64,000 bases of DNA from Sediminibacterium sp. C3 (GCF_000508085.1 NZ_KI669560.1:278219-342218), one strand, 5' to 3'. Shown: positions 24,424-34,691, counted from the stretch's first letter. Program-made: numbers and translations. Notes: generated from the sequence alone by a model not told the origin.

Positions 24424-27159
24424 TTATTCAGGTTCAAATCCAAGCATAAAGGTAAAGCGTGCTGCATCCCTTAACTGATTGGTTCCATTAAACCTATCCA
24501 ATCCTATGCCATAATCGAATCCGAGCAATCCAAACATAGGTAAAAAGAATCGCATACCCAGACCCACCGATCTTCTAAGCTGGAATGGATTGTAATCTTT
24601 AAAGGAATACCAGCCGTTGGCTGCTTCAAAGAAAGCCAATCCAAAAATGGTACTGCTTGGGTTTAAGCTAAGCGGATACCTCAATTCCATCGTGTACTTA
24701 TTAAAGATGGTAAAGTATTGGCTGGCTCTTTGCTGATCGGGGTTTACACGTGGATTGGAGTTATCGTATACCGGATAACCTCTGTGTGCCACAATATCAA
24801 ATCCCAATAAGGCAAACTGGTTGGTTAAACCGGCATCCCCTACCTGGAAACGTTCGAATGGAGAAATCTGTAACTTTTCATTGAATCTGCCAACAAAACC
24901 AAACTTCGCAGCAAATCGCATTACAAACTGCTTGTTGCGGTCTTCTCCATGTGGTTTACCCAATGGCACAAACCATTCTCCGTTAAAGCGCCATTTATGG
25001 TATTCAATCCATTTGTATGGATTGTCTGCGGGATTAAAGTTGCTATTGATTAAAGAGTAAGGCGGTGTAATCTGCAGACTGGCCAGGAAGTTGGACCCTG
25101 TTTTGGGGAACATCGGCTGGTCTATAGAAGAACGCTGTAAAGCAATTCTGAAGTTCAGGTTGTTTACTATACCATTGTCAAAACCAGGTAAGTTGGTAGG
25201 ATCAATGGCGTAGTTGCTCAATTTATAACGGGTATAGTTTAAACCCATTGATAAAGAGAAATAGTCATCCGGCCATTTCAATTGACGGGCAATACTTGCC
25301 GTTGCACCTGTGGTAGAAATATATCGCTCGCTGGCAATTCTTGGATCAAAACGACCAGTTAGCGGATCAAATGTCTGACCAAACTTGGTATTGAAAACGC
25401 TGATGGTTAACGCATTTCTTTTTTTACCGCCTAACCAGGGTTCAGTAAAGGAGAAATTGTAAGAACGGAATGCACGTCCATTACTCTGAACACGCAAACT
25501 CAATTTCTGCCCATCCCCCATTGGCAAGGGATCCCAGGCTGTTTTCTTGAATAAATTTTTAGCAGAAAAGTTATTGAAGGATACGCCAAGGGTTCCGGTT
25601 AATCCAATCAAGCCACCCCATCCTGCACTTAGCTCCAGCTGATCACTGGATTTTTCTTCAACGCTATAGTTAATATCCACCGTTCCGTCCTCCTGATTGG
25701 GTACCGGATTCGGAGTAATTTTTTCCTGATTAAAATAATTCAACTGAGCCAATTCACGCACCGAACGAATCAATAACTGACGACTGAATTTCTCACCCGG
25801 AATGGTTCTGATTTCTCTTCTGATTACATATTCCTTGGTACGGTCATTACCTGCAATACGAACATTTTTAATGGTGGCCTGCGGGCCTTCAATAATACGA
25901 ATCTCAAAATCGATAGTATCGTTGTAAACCGCTGTTTCAATAGGCTCAGTTCTGAAGAACAAATAACCATCATCCTGATACAATCCACTGATATCCATTC
26001 CATCCGGAGTAGAAGATTTACCCAGCTTCTTGTTTAGCACATCCAAGTTATAGATATCTCCTTTTTTAATTCCCAGGATAGCAGTTAAAATAGAATCAGA
26101 ATACTTGGTGTTCCCTCTCCAGCTAATATTACCGAAGTAATATTTTCTTCCTTCGTTCATCTTTAGGTCGATGTTCAGGTTACCGTTACCCACACTGTAC
26201 ACTGTGTCTTTGTCAATCACCGCATCTCTGTATCCTAAAGTGTTATAATATTCCAGTAAAGCTTCCTTGTCTTCTATATATTTCTTTTCATCGAATTTGG
26301 CAGAACTGAACTTGATCCTCATGTAAGGATCCATCACGCGCTTTGTTTTACTGAAAGTTAAATAGCCTCTTTCTTTCAGGTATTCTTCGAAAGTGTAGTT
26401 CTTTGGAACCACAATTCTACCACTGTCCATTACAGGGAACAAAGTAAGTCTGGACCTTTCCTTTGATCCCTTCAGCTGTTTTTTCAGTTTAACATCATCA
26501 ATGGTAACGTCACCAAAATTGATATTGTTGATTTTTACCTTAGGTCCTTTTTCAATAAAGAAATCCAACGCAAGGGTATTGGCAAATGTGGTATCTCTTC
26601 TTTCGGCTATTTTTACTTTGGTATCTCTGTATCCCTTTTCTCCATAAAACTTCTTGATTACTTCAGAAGCTGTGATTTTCATGTTTTCTGTAACCACACG
26701 GTTTGGAACCAATCCTGTTTTACCTCTTAATTCATCTGCCTGACCTTTTGGAATGCCTTTAAAGAAGAAATTAGACAAACGTGGACGTTCGGTAACTGAA
26801 ATTTCAATATCAATTTCCTTGCCTTCCAGCTTGGTAATATATATTTCAACATCGCTAAAATAATTCTGGCTCCAGAGTTTGGTAATGGCTTTGGAAAAAT
26901 TGTCGCCCCCCGGAATGGTAACCTCGTCTCCAATATTCAGGTTGGCTATAGAGATTAACAAGTTCTCATCAAAAAAACTGTTCCCCACTACTTTCACCGC
27001 AGCAATCTTATATTTTTTGGGGGTCTTTTGGTTGAAAAGATTGATCAAATCTGCGTCAATAGAGCGGATGGTTGTATCAGAAGTTTGTTGTGCAAATGCA
27101 GGTTTAGTAAATAATAAAACAACTAAAGCGAACACCGATAATTTAAACACTTTATGCAT
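24424..27159 (-). CDS. bamA: outer membrane protein assembly factor BamA
   Basis: A 911-residue Omp85 protein. A signal peptide (MHKVFKLSVFAL... AFAQQ) is followed by several POTRA repeats (such as KYKIAAVKVVGNSFFDENL and ATIKNVRIAGNDRTKEYV), then the C-terminal 16-strand barrel beginning near ELSAGWGGLIGLTGTLG. The conserved VRGF-like loop appears as VAHRGYP. It folds and inserts outer-membrane proteins. It lies between uppS and two OmpH genes, a conserved Bacteroidota order. Confidence 0.95.
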   Translation of the reverse strand: MHKVFKLSVFALVVLLFTKPAFAQQTSDTTIRSIDADLINLFNQKTPKKYKIAAVKVVGNSFFDENLLISIANLNIGDEVTIPGGDNFSKAITKLWSQNYFSDVEIYITKLEGKEIDIEISVTERPRLSNFFFKGIPKGQADELRGKTGLVPNRVVTENMKITASEVIKKFYGEKGYRDTKVKIAERRDTTFANTLALDFFIEKGPKVKINNINFGDVTIDDVKLKKQLKGSKERSRLTLFPVMDSGRIVVPKNYTFEEYLKERGYLTFSKTKRVMDPYMRIKFSSAKFDEKKYIEDKEALLEYYNTLGYRDAVIDKDTVYSVGNGNLNIDLKMNEGRKYYFGNISWRGNTKYSDSILTAILGIKKGDIYNLDVLNKKLGKSSTPDGMDISGLYQDDGYLFFRTEPIETAVYNDTIDFEIRIIEGPQATIKNVRIAGNDRTKEYVIRREIRTIPGEKFSRQLLIRSVRELAQLNYFNQEKITPNPVPNQEDGTVDINYSVEEKSSDQLELSAGWGGLIGLTGTLGVSFNNFSAKNLFKKTAWDPLPMGDGQKLSLRVQSNGRAFRSYNFSFTEPWLGGKKRNALTISVFNTKFGQTFDPLTGRFDPRIASERYISTTGATASIARQLKWPDDYFSLSMGLNYTRYKLSNYAIDPTNLPGFDNGIVNNLNFRIALQRSSIDQPMFPKTGSNFLASLQITPPYSLINSNFNPADNPYKWIEYHKWRFNGEWFVPLGKPHGEDRNKQFVMRFAAKFGFVGRFNEKLQISPFERFQVGDAGLTNQFALLGFDIVAHRGYPVYDNSNPRVNPDQQRASQYFTIFNKYTMELRYPLSLNPSSTIFGLAFFEAANGWYSFKDYNPFQLRRSVGLGMRFFLPMFGLLGFDYGIGLDRFNGTNQLRDAARFTFMLGFEPE

Positions 27160-27272
27160 CCCGTTTCTGTTTGTTCTGTTGGCGGTTGGTTATTTCCGCA
27201 CACGCAGCAATTAATTTGGTTCTTTAAGCTGGGCAAATTACCCCGAATAATGAAAACTGTTTGTTAAATAAA

Positions 27273-28043
27273 CTAAGCAATACTGGTCTCGGTTTGCACC
27301 TGATGGCCGGTTTTGCCAAATCTCCTTTCCCTGGATTGAAAATCAATGATGGCTTCGTATAGATTCTCTTTTCTGAAATCCGGCCAGCGCGTATTGGTAA
27401 AATACAGTTCGGCATAAGCCAGCTGGTACAACAAAAAGTTACTGATTCTATATTCACCACTGGTTCTGATCATCAGTTCAGGGTCTGGAAAGTTACTAGT
27501 TGCCAGGTAATGCTGCAAAGTTTCTGCGGTAATTTCTTTTGGATCAATCACCCCCTTTGCAACATCCAACCCGATATTTTTTACGGCATTCACCAGTTCC
27601 CAGCGGCTGCTGTAACTCAATGCCATAATGAGATTCAGGCCAGTATTGTTCTCTGTCATCTGCAAAGCTTCCTGCAAGGCAGTTTTGGCAAAATCAGGTA
27701 ATAAATCTGTATTGCCAATCACATGCAAACGAATATTGTTTTTGTTCAATACCGGGACTTCTTTGCGAATGGTATCAACCAGCAATGCCATTAATCCATC
27801 CACTTCCGGTTGGGGTCTGTCCCAGTTTTCTGTGCTGAATGCATATAGGGTAAGATAGCCCACACCTAACTCTGCTGCACCTTCTACAATATCTCTAACG
27901 CTCTCTACCCCATGAAAATGACCATACAAACGGTCCTGTCCTTTTTCTTCCGCCCAACGACCATTTCCATCCATAATGATGGCAATATGTTTAGGCAAAC
28001 GGTCTTTGTTAATTTGCGGCAAAAGGTCTTCCTTTTTAACCAT
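27273..28043 (-). CDS. uppS: isoprenyl transferase / undecaprenyl diphosphate synthase
   Basis: A 256-residue cis-prenyltransferase making the C55 lipid carrier for cell-wall and glycan synthesis. IAIIMDGNGRWA contains the catalytic Asp25, RLYGHFHGVESV and RTSGEYRISNFLLYQ are further family motifs. It precedes bamA by 113 bases. The product also feeds the polyprenyl-phosphate route encoded at 14189-17589. Confidence 0.96.
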   Translation of the reverse strand: MVKKEDLLPQINKDRLPKHIAIIMDGNGRWAEEKGQDRLYGHFHGVESVRDIVEGAAELGVGYLTLYAFSTENWDRPQPEVDGLMALLVDTIRKEVPVLNKNNIRLHVIGNTDLLPDFAKTALQEALQMTENNTGLNLIMALSYSSRWELVNAVKNIGLDVAKGVIDPKEITAETLQHYLATSNFPDPELMIRTSGEYRISNFLLYQLAYAELYFTNTRWPDFRKENLYEAIIDFQSRERRFGKTGHQVQTETSIA

Positions 28044-28119
28044 GGGTTTAATTTAGTGTGCAAAATTAACAAAATCAATGGTTTTTAAGGATTTAAATAC
28101 CTTAAAACTGGCTTATTTG

Positions 28120-28968
28120 CTAATAAGTGGGGCAGCGATAGTTATGTAAATTGAAGGAAATCCCCACTTTAATGGTCGCAAAAGCGTCGGCTTTCAGGCT
28201 ATTTCCCCTCTGTCTACCCTTCATGCCAATGGAGGCACCGGTTTCGTAGCTGCGGTCCTGTAACAGAAATGCAGGGCTGGGAGAGCCATCCGGAAGGGGC
28301 GCAAAAGCATCCGGGGCATAGGTTTGGCCACTTACATCATCTAAAAAGTCGGTATTCGTAAAACGATAAATCAATTCGGCAAATACATTGGTTCGGGCAT
28401 TTAAAGCATATTTGGCACCCAAAGTAAAAGGTATGCTGATGGCAACCGGATTGTAATACTGTCGGTCCAAATAAAGAGATGATCCCTGCCCCTCTGTGCC
28501 CAATAATCGCAAAAAATATTTCTGCCCGCCTAAATAAGCATAGGGATCATAGGAAAATGCCCCGATTCCCAGTCCTATATAGGGGGTAAAGCTAAATTCC
28601 TCGAAACCGGGCTGAAAACGGAAAAAATTGAAATCCCCGGATATGCCTACTTCCCAAACATTGGAATTGAAGCTCAGGTTTCTGGCTCTTTGAACATCAT
28701 TGTTGCTGTATCTATCAGAATACCCCAGAAGCGCATATTCTCCTGATAAGCGAACACTGATATAATTATTGATTTGCTTTCGGTAGAAAAGACCGAAAGA
28801 AGTTTTGGGTCGATTGAATCTGATTTCAGGATTCAAATCACCAAAATAATGTCCCATACCAACGCCAATTCCAATTTCACCCGAATGCAAAAAGCTTTCC
28901 ATTAACTGGGCTTTCGCCGAAATTCCGGCCGATAAAAAAGAGAAAATGATTAAAAGCTTTTTCAACAT
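28120..28968 (-). CDS. DUF6089-type outer membrane beta-barrel protein
   Basis: A 282-residue protein starting at the ATG at 28968 with a signal peptide ending SAKAQ. The mature part is made of alternating aromatic strands (GEIGIGVGMGHYFGDL, FTPYIGLGIGAFSY) and matches the DUF6089 family found next to uppS/bamA in Bacteroidota. An open frame to 29016 would put 16 residues before the signal and is not used. Role unknown; perhaps outer-membrane biogenesis. Confidence 0.85.
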   Translation of the reverse strand: MLKKLLIIFSFLSAGISAKAQLMESFLHSGEIGIGVGMGHYFGDLNPEIRFNRPKTSFGLFYRKQINNYISVRLSGEYALLGYSDRYSNNDVQRARNLSFNSNVWEVGISGDFNFFRFQPGFEEFSFTPYIGLGIGAFSYDPYAYLGGQKYFLRLLGTEGQGSSLYLDRQYYNPVAISIPFTLGAKYALNARTNVFAELIYRFTNTDFLDDVSGQTYAPDAFAPLPDGSPSPAFLLQDRSYETGASIGMKGRQRGNSLKADAFATIKVGISFNLHNYRCPTY

Positions 28969-29027
28969 ATAATCTACGGGCTTCTGTTGCCTTTGTAAAA
29001 TAGCAACAAATTTCATTATCTAATTTG

Positions 29028-29906
29028 TTAATTTCTTTTATCAAGACCCCAGGTAAGCTTGGTTCGCAGCGTGGAGAGAAAAGTATTTTCGTTTAATCGT
29101 ATTAAACTAATGTTAAATGATTCTTTTCTTACGGCCAGTTGAACAGTCTTAGGCACCAACTCCCTTCGTGCATCCATTGCCACAATAAACTCATCTGCCC
29201 TTCCTTCTACTTCAAAAGAAATAATATTATTATCCGGAATTACGATGGAGCGCACATTTAAATTGTGCGGGCAAATGGGTGTAATGACCAAACTGGAAGA
29301 ATCCGGAAATAAAATAGGCCCATTGCAACTCAGATTGTAACCCGTGGAACCAGTGGGGGTAGAAACAATTAATCCATCTGCCCAATACGTATTTAAGAAC
29401 TCCCCATTCATATAGGTATGAATCTTAATCATGGGGGAAGTGTCTTTTTTGTGTATGGTAAATTCGTTCAATGCAAAAGGCGCATCGGTAAACAATGGAA
29501 CATTGGAATCCAAATGAACCAGGGTTCGTTTATCAATAAGATAGGTATGATTCACCAAGGCATCCACTGCAGTAGACAATTCTTCTCTGCTGATACTCGC
29601 CAGAAAACCCAGCCTGCCAAAATTAATCCCCAATACCGGAATGTTTTTTTCTCTGATTAGTGTAATGGTATCCAACATGGTTCCATCGCCTCCTAAACTA
29701 ATGACACAATCGACCGATTCATCCAGGTCTTCGTATCCGGAGAACTGCTGAATTTTATTGCAAAGCTGTTGAGGAATATTAAACTGTTCAAACAAGGTGT
29801 TAAAAAGCAATATTTCTGTATCGTGGCGGCTCAGCTCTTCCAATAAAATCAACAAAGGATTTTCTTGTTCTATATCTAAGCCACGACTATAAATGGCAAC
29901 TTTCAT
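29028..29906 (-). CDS. nadK: NAD kinase
   Basis: A 292-residue cytoplasmic enzyme making NADP. GGDGT is at residues 72-76, NFGRLGFLA follows, and TPTGSTGY at 183-190 forms the nucleotide site. Length fits bacterial NAD kinases. It lies between the CBS-domain gene and the DUF6089 gene, probably in one transcript with uppS and bamA. Confidence 0.96.
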   Translation of the reverse strand: MKVAIYSRGLDIEQENPLLILLEELSRHDTEILLFNTLFEQFNIPQQLCNKIQQFSGYEDLDESVDCVISLGGDGTMLDTITLIREKNIPVLGINFGRLGFLASISREELSTAVDALVNHTYLIDKRTLVHLDSNVPLFTDAPFALNEFTIHKKDTSPMIKIHTYMNGEFLNTYWADGLIVSTPTGSTGYNLSCNGPILFPDSSSLVITPICPHNLNVRSIVIPDNNIISFEVEGRADEFIVAMDARRELVPKTVQLAVRKESFNISLIRLNENTFLSTLRTKLTWGLDKRN

Positions 29907-29923
29907 GAAACGGATTTTTGTAA

Positions 29924-30583
29924 CTACATATTCAGATACGACAGTAAGTGCTGGTAATTTTCTTTCAGCTCATTGGCATATTCTTCTTCACCATAAAAAT
30001 GTCTGACTGCATAATCGTATCGCTGGAATGTGGCTACAATATCAGATACTTCCAGCTTATTGATTTTAATGGTAATAACAACCAGACCTGTCCCTGCTTC
30101 CGTATATGTATTTAATTGAGTAATATATGCATCATTGGTTTCAACCAGACGGCTTAACTCACCAAATGAAAAGTTTCTTTTTTCTGTTTCCAGAACAATG
30201 ATCGCTCCCCTGTCATCATTGCCCAGGAAAGTTGACATGGCTTTCAGGAAATCTTTGGTAGGTATAACTCCAAGTAACTCCATCTGTGCATTTACAACAG
30301 GTAAAATGGAGAGCTCGTGATTGGCAATCAGGTTTAAAGCACCCAGTAAATTTTCTTCTGGCCCAATTGAAAACTTTTTGAGTAATTCAGGATCGGACAA
30401 ATGCAGATCTGAGTCCATTGCATCCAACATGTCTTCCTTGGCAACCAGACCCACAAATTTATCCTCGCTTAAAACAGGTAAATGAAGTACATCATAGTCA
30501 TCCATTAGCTGCAAAGCAAAAGATGGCTTGTCCGAAATATTCAGCGAGGGGAAACTGGTATTTACTATTTGCGATACAACCAT
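29924..30583 (-). CDS. CBS domain-containing protein
   Basis: A 219-residue protein starting at the ATG at 30583. Residues 1-120 form two CBS repeats (VLHLPVLSEDKFVGLVAKEDML and LSILPVVNAQMELLGVIPTKDFL, shown in part), a Bateman module that usually senses adenine nucleotides. The C-terminal ~90 residues (RNFSFGELSRLVETND ... GTGLVVITIKIN) look like an ACT-type fold. The upstream extension would begin at a TTG. It precedes nadK by 17 bases, so a role in sensing nucleotide status is possible but unproven. Confidence 0.88.
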   Translation of the reverse strand: MVVSQIVNTSFPSLNISDKPSFALQLMDDYDVLHLPVLSEDKFVGLVAKEDMLDAMDSDLHLSDPELLKKFSIGPEENLLGALNLIANHELSILPVVNAQMELLGVIPTKDFLKAMSTFLGNDDRGAIIVLETEKRNFSFGELSRLVETNDAYITQLNTYTEAGTGLVVITIKINKLEVSDIVATFQRYDYAVRHFYGEEEYANELKENYQHLLSYLNM

Positions 30584-30624
30584 TGAAGTACAAATGTACA
30601 AAATGATTCAGGCAACACCCTTAA

Positions 30625-31386
30625 TTATCCTTTGTGTTTACCTAAAAAGCCTTCCAGGATCACATTAAATTCATCAGGCACTTCCATCATTGGCGCGTGT
30701 CCGCATTTATCAATAAAGTGTAATTCACTGTTGGGAATCAACTTGTTGAACTCCTTACCTACAAACGGAGGGGTAATGGTATCGTTGTTGCCCCAGATTA
30801 AGCAAGTGGGTTGTTTAATTTGATTTAATTCTTCGCCGAGGTTGTTGCGGATGGCACTTTTGGCGAGTGCAATAATTTTAATCACTTTAACCCTGCTATT
30901 GGTAATTTCAAAAACTTCGTCTACCAGTTCCTTGGTAGCCATGGCAGGATCATAAAAAGTTAATTCGGTTTTCTTTCTGATGTATTCATAGTCACCTCTC
31001 TTAGGATAACTATCACCCATTCCGTTTTCAAATAAACCACTGCTACCTGTTAGTGTAAGGGTTTTAATTTTTTCAGGATGCTTTAATACATGCACCAATG
31101 CAACGTGTCCGCCCAAAGAATTACCTAATAAATGTATGTCGGTATATCCTCTGGTTTCAATGAATTTGTGAACGAATTTTTCCAATCCGCCTACACTGGT
31201 ATGAAAAATATCTAAATCGAATAATGGTAAAATAGGCACCACTACACGGTGGCTCTTTCTGAAATGTTCAATTAAATCCGCAAAATTGCTCATGGCACCA
31301 AATAGTCCGTGCAAGAGCAGCAAAGTCTCTCCTTCCCCTTCTTCTATAAACTTATACTTATCAATTTCTTTTAACTCGTAATTCAT
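30625..31386 (-). CDS. alpha/beta hydrolase
   Basis: A 253-residue hydrolase starting at the ATG at 31386. HGLFGAMSNF forms the oxyanion region, G-N-S-L-G carries the nucleophile Ser90, and the later IWGNNDTITP and CGHAPMMEVP segments supply Asp and His. No signal peptide. The substrate is not evident; similar proteins are annotated as esterases or MenH/MhpC-like enzymes. Confidence 0.9.
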   Translation of the reverse strand: MNYELKEIDKYKFIEEGEGETLLLLHGLFGAMSNFADLIEHFRKSHRVVVPILPLFDLDIFHTSVGGLEKFVHKFIETRGYTDIHLLGNSLGGHVALVHVLKHPEKIKTLTLTGSSGLFENGMGDSYPKRGDYEYIRKKTELTFYDPAMATKELVDEVFEITNSRVKVIKIIALAKSAIRNNLGEELNQIKQPTCLIWGNNDTITPPFVGKEFNKLIPNSELHFIDKCGHAPMMEVPDEFNVILEGFLGKHKG

Positions 31387-31446
31387 TGGCTTGTTTTTCT
31401 TAAGGCCCAGCAATTGTTGCTAAAGTAATCAAAATAAAAGAGATTT

Positions 31447-31983
31447 TCACCCCTTATTCTTATTTATTGCTTCAAAAAAATCAGTCAAATCGGTGAATAA
31501 ATCTTTGAAAATCGGAATGGCCATACCCAACCCCTCAACAGCAAAGGGTCCCCATAAATGAATATACGGGTAGGTTTGAGATGACTGAATGGTTGACTGG
31601 CTTAATAATTCCATCTTTTCGGTATAAAAAATAAGCACACTGAATACTGTCAGATAGAGCAGGGTATACATTAGAATACCCCCCAATTTATTAGCCCAGC
31701 CCAGCATAGACAATTCAAGCATTTGCTCAATAATGGCACTCAGTATCCTTACCCCGAAAAATACCCCTGCCATAATCAGGATAAAAGCCAGAAGCGGTAG
31801 CCAGGAAGCCCCTACATTAACCGTATTGCCTAACCAACCGGCAACCAGCGTACTGCATTTTAAAGCAGCTGCCAGACCAATGAAAATGGCTATAAATGAA
31901 AGTGCTGCCAAAACCAATCCTTGTTTAAATCCTTTTACGATTGCAAGAACCAGCAATGCCAGCACTACGATATCTAAAAACAT
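31447..31983 (-). CDS. cvpA: CvpA family membrane protein
   Basis: A 178-residue protein with four hydrophobic segments and the family start FLDIVVLALLVLAIVKGFKQG. CvpA proteins are linked to envelope integrity and, in E. coli, colicin V secretion. It is followed downstream by the alpha/beta hydrolase gene and preceded by the YqeY-like gene, with a 5-base gap. Confidence 0.9.
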   Translation of the reverse strand: MFLDIVVLALLVLAIVKGFKQGLVLAALSFIAIFIGLAAALKCSTLVAGWLGNTVNVGASWLPLLAFILIMAGVFFGVRILSAIIEQMLELSMLGWANKLGGILMYTLLYLTVFSVLIFYTEKMELLSQSTIQSSQTYPYIHLWGPFAVEGLGMAIPIFKDLFTDLTDFFEAINKNKG

Positions 31984-31988
31984 AATGG

Positions 31989-32441
31989 TTATTTACTCAA
32001 TAACGCTTTAACGGTAGCGGCAATTGTTTTACCCTCTGCTTTACCCGCCAATTGTTTGGATGCTACACCCATCACTTTACCTAAATCAGCCAAAGTTGTT
32101 GCTCCTGTTTCAGCAATAATTGCGGAGATAGCGGCTTCCAGTTCTTCCTGACTTAGTTGTTTCGGAAGAAATTTTTCAATCACGGCAATTTCCTCTAACT
32201 CTTTCTGAGCAAGGTCTGCGCGGTTTTGCTGCTGGTAAATTTCCAGAGAATCCCTTCTTTGCTTTACCAGTTTTTGTAACAGCTTTTGTTCCTGCTCTTC
32301 ATTAATCTGGCCATTGGCACCTGGTTCGGTTTTGGCTTTAATGATTTCTGCTTTAATAGCTCTTAGCCCTCTCAGCAAGGCTTCATCTTTTGCTTTCATG
32401 GCGTCTTTCATCACGCCCATCACTTGTATTTCCAGACTCAT
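31989..32441 (-). CDS. GatB/YqeY domain-containing protein
   Basis: A 150-residue helical protein. The motifs MKAKDEALLRGLRAIKAEI, EEIAVIEKFLPKQLSQEE and LGKVMGVASKQLAGKAEGK (shown in part) match YqeY, the free-standing relative of the GatB tail domain that may bind tRNA. The stop of gldC precedes its start by two bases. Confidence 0.93.
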   Translation of the reverse strand: MSLEIQVMGVMKDAMKAKDEALLRGLRAIKAEIIKAKTEPGANGQINEEQEQKLLQKLVKQRRDSLEIYQQQNRADLAQKELEEIAVIEKFLPKQLSQEELEAAISAIIAETGATTLADLGKVMGVASKQLAGKAEGKTIAATVKALLSK

Positions 32442-32443
32442 AA

Positions 32444-32788
32444 TTATTTATTTTGATTGATTTGTGAATCACGAAACTTCTTGTAAAATGTTTTCGCATG
32501 TGCTTTCATGTCTTCTACCAGTTCCTGTTGCTGGGTTGCTCTCATAAAAGTGTCGGCCATACCCATAAAAGTCTGGTAGTAAAAATCAGCCATTTCATCC
32601 ACCATCATGTCTTTGGTCCATAAATCAATTCGCAAGGCAGATTTATCGGCTCCATCCCAGAAAGCAAGCATCATTGCTTTAGCATCCTGCTTAAGATCTG
32701 CGGTACTATCAGATGCAGACCAATCAATATGCTGAGGTACTTTATTTTCATCCAGACTCACATTAACGGTAATCGTTGATTGTTTCAT
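32444..32788 (-). CDS. gldC: gliding motility protein GldC
   Basis: A 114-residue protein starting MKQSTITVNVSLDENKVP, with IDWSASDS and a C-terminal helical part (WTKDMMVDEMADFYYQTF). This pattern is the GldC family of Bacteroidota. It is cytoplasmic. GldC is linked to gliding in Flavobacterium, but it also occurs in non-gliding members, so motility should not be assumed. An in-frame ATG three codons upstream (32797) is an alternative. Confidence 0.88.
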   Translation of the reverse strand: MKQSTITVNVSLDENKVPQHIDWSASDSTADLKQDAKAMMLAFWDGADKSALRIDLWTKDMMVDEMADFYYQTFMGMADTFMRATQQQELVEDMKAHAKTFYKKFRDSQINQNK

Positions 32789-32818
32789 ATTGGTCAATTA
32801 TTTTAAAATGCCGCAAAA

Positions 32819-33952
32819 CTAAGACGAATCTGCTTTGGTAGCTAGTATTTCCTTCCAAAACAAGCTGGCAGCCTTCTCCCAGCTATACTGCTGCGCTCTC
32901 GTTAGCCCCTTCTGCACCATTTTTTCCCGTATCTGTTCGTTTTTGTACAAGGTTTGCATATGTGCAGCAATGGTATCGGGTTGATTGGAATCTGCATATA
33001 AAGCAGCCTCCCCGCCAACTTCGGTCATGCTGGAATTATTGGTTGTAATAACAGGTACCCCTGATTGCATGGCTTCGAGAATCGGCAGTCCAAATCCCTC
33101 AAAATGAGATACATAAATGGCTGCATAAGAAGATGCAGTCAATTTGGCAAGAATCTCATCTGTTACATATCCTGTTAATACCACATCGTTCCTGTATTTG
33201 TAGGTCTTGAGTTTCTCCATAAAATCCTGGTATTGCCAGGCAAGCCTGCCTGCGAAAACCAGCTTCATATTGCTTTTATGCCATTTTTTAAATAAGGAAA
33301 ACGCTTTGATAATATTGAGCATATTTTTTCGGGGACTGATGCCACCAACACAAATAAAATATTCGTATCCGTCTGTATATGCTTCTTTAACCTGTTCTTT
33401 TTCTTCCCAGCTGAGTGGCCTGAAACCTTCTCTGGCTGCGCCACTTACTACTGCAATCGAATTTGCTTTATTGGGATAATAATGTAAAATATCCTGTTTT
33501 GAAAATTCAGAAACCGTAATCGTTCTCTTTGCTTTTTTTAGAAAAAGTGGGGTAAAAGTCTGATAAAACAATCGCTGATGCCACGAAATAGTCTGCGGTA
33601 CATGCTTGTAGGCCAAATCATGAATCACTAATACTTGTGGCACTCCGGAAAGCAAACTACAAAATCCATAAGGTTGAATCCAGATGTCTGCCTTGCATTT
33701 TCTCACTTCCCATGCAGCCTTTATATTATACCAATACAGAAATGCAGGCACGTGTCTGGCTGCAGGGCCAATGGTAACTGAGCGGACATTGGGTCCGGTA
33801 ATCCATTCTTTTTGATGAGGACGGTCATAAATAAATACAAACTGATGCTCGGGATGACTGCGCACCAAAATGCTGAAAATGGAAATGGCATATTGACCAT
33901 ACCCTTCTAAATAATCGTCCTGAAAAAAAATAGCATTCACTGCAATGGTCAT
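32819..33952 (-). CDS. glycosyltransferase family 4 protein
   Basis: A 377-residue GT-B retaining glycosyltransferase. The donor-binding half includes GGISPRKNMLNIIKAF and the E-x7-E motif in FEGFGLPILEAMQSG. No membrane segments. It probably adds mannose or a similar sugar to a cell-surface glycan. It is linked to the DUF502 gene (two bases apart), unlike the AT-rich glycan operon at 14-17 kb. Confidence 0.92.
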   Translation of the reverse strand: MTIAVNAIFFQDDYLEGYGQYAISIFSILVRSHPEHQFVFIYDRPHQKEWITGPNVRSVTIGPAARHVPAFLYWYNIKAAWEVRKCKADIWIQPYGFCSLLSGVPQVLVIHDLAYKHVPQTISWHQRLFYQTFTPLFLKKAKRTITVSEFSKQDILHYYPNKANSIAVVSGAAREGFRPLSWEEKEQVKEAYTDGYEYFICVGGISPRKNMLNIIKAFSLFKKWHKSNMKLVFAGRLAWQYQDFMEKLKTYKYRNDVVLTGYVTDEILAKLTASSYAAIYVSHFEGFGLPILEAMQSGVPVITTNNSSMTEVGGEAALYADSNQPDTIAAHMQTLYKNEQIREKMVQKGLTRAQQYSWEKAASLFWKEILATKADSS

Positions 33953-33954
33953 AG

Positions 33955-34578
33955 CTAGTCATTTACATCTGTCACTCCACCGGAAACAGTAAATTTCATG
34001 GCATCGGCAGCACCTATATTCGGAAGGGATTTAATCTTGTGTCTGGGAACAAAATAGGTAATACCAGAAATAGCATAGGAATGAGGCACATAAACGGTTA
34101 CGTGATCCTGTAAACCGAAATCCTTGCTGCTTTCCTGGGTAATAAACCCTATTCTCCAAATATCTTCTCCGTCCACATTCACCAGGACAGGCTGATTAAA
34201 TTTCTTCTTATTTCCCGCAAATGCTTCCAGAAAATCTTTTACGGAAGAATAAATAAACTTGATACCGGGGGTTTTTTCCAGAACCGTATCTAATAAAGCA
34301 ACAATTCTGTTGATGGCAAATAAGGAGGAAAGCCAACCAACAAGGAAAACCAGGCCAATAACAACCACAAATCCCAAACCGGGCATGCGGATTATATTGC
34401 CATTCACATCCCTTTTTACCAGATCCGGAGCCAGATTCTGCAGAATGCTGGGTAGTAAGTTATCTACCACATTAAATAAGCTGATGACTACCCAAATAGT
34501 AATACCTATCGGGGCTAATACAATCAGTCCCTGAAAAAAGTATTGTAATAAACGTTTTAAAATGGCTTTGATAGTCAT
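33955..34578 (-). CDS. DUF502 family membrane protein
   Basis: A 207-residue protein with two N-terminal hydrophobic segments (about 13-33 and 69-90) and a soluble C-terminal part containing KTPGIKFIYSSVKDFLEAF and VTVYVPHSYAISG, the DUF502 hallmark. Function unknown. It is divergent from the TetR operon, sharing a 169-base control region. Confidence 0.9.
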   Translation of the reverse strand: MTIKAILKRLLQYFFQGLIVLAPIGITIWVVISLFNVVDNLLPSILQNLAPDLVKRDVNGNIIRMPGLGFVVVIGLVFLVGWLSSLFAINRIVALLDTVLEKTPGIKFIYSSVKDFLEAFAGNKKKFNQPVLVNVDGEDIWRIGFITQESSKDFGLQDHVTVYVPHSYAISGITYFVPRHKIKSLPNIGAADAMKFTVSGGVTDVND

Positions 34579-34691
34579 ATATCCTGCAAGATAGGCTAAG
34601 AAAAGGAGTTCAGTGAATCAATCAGGTTTGGCAGGTTTTACCGCTCATCCCTCTCCAGCGGGTGTTTAACAATAATTTAATAAAAATAATA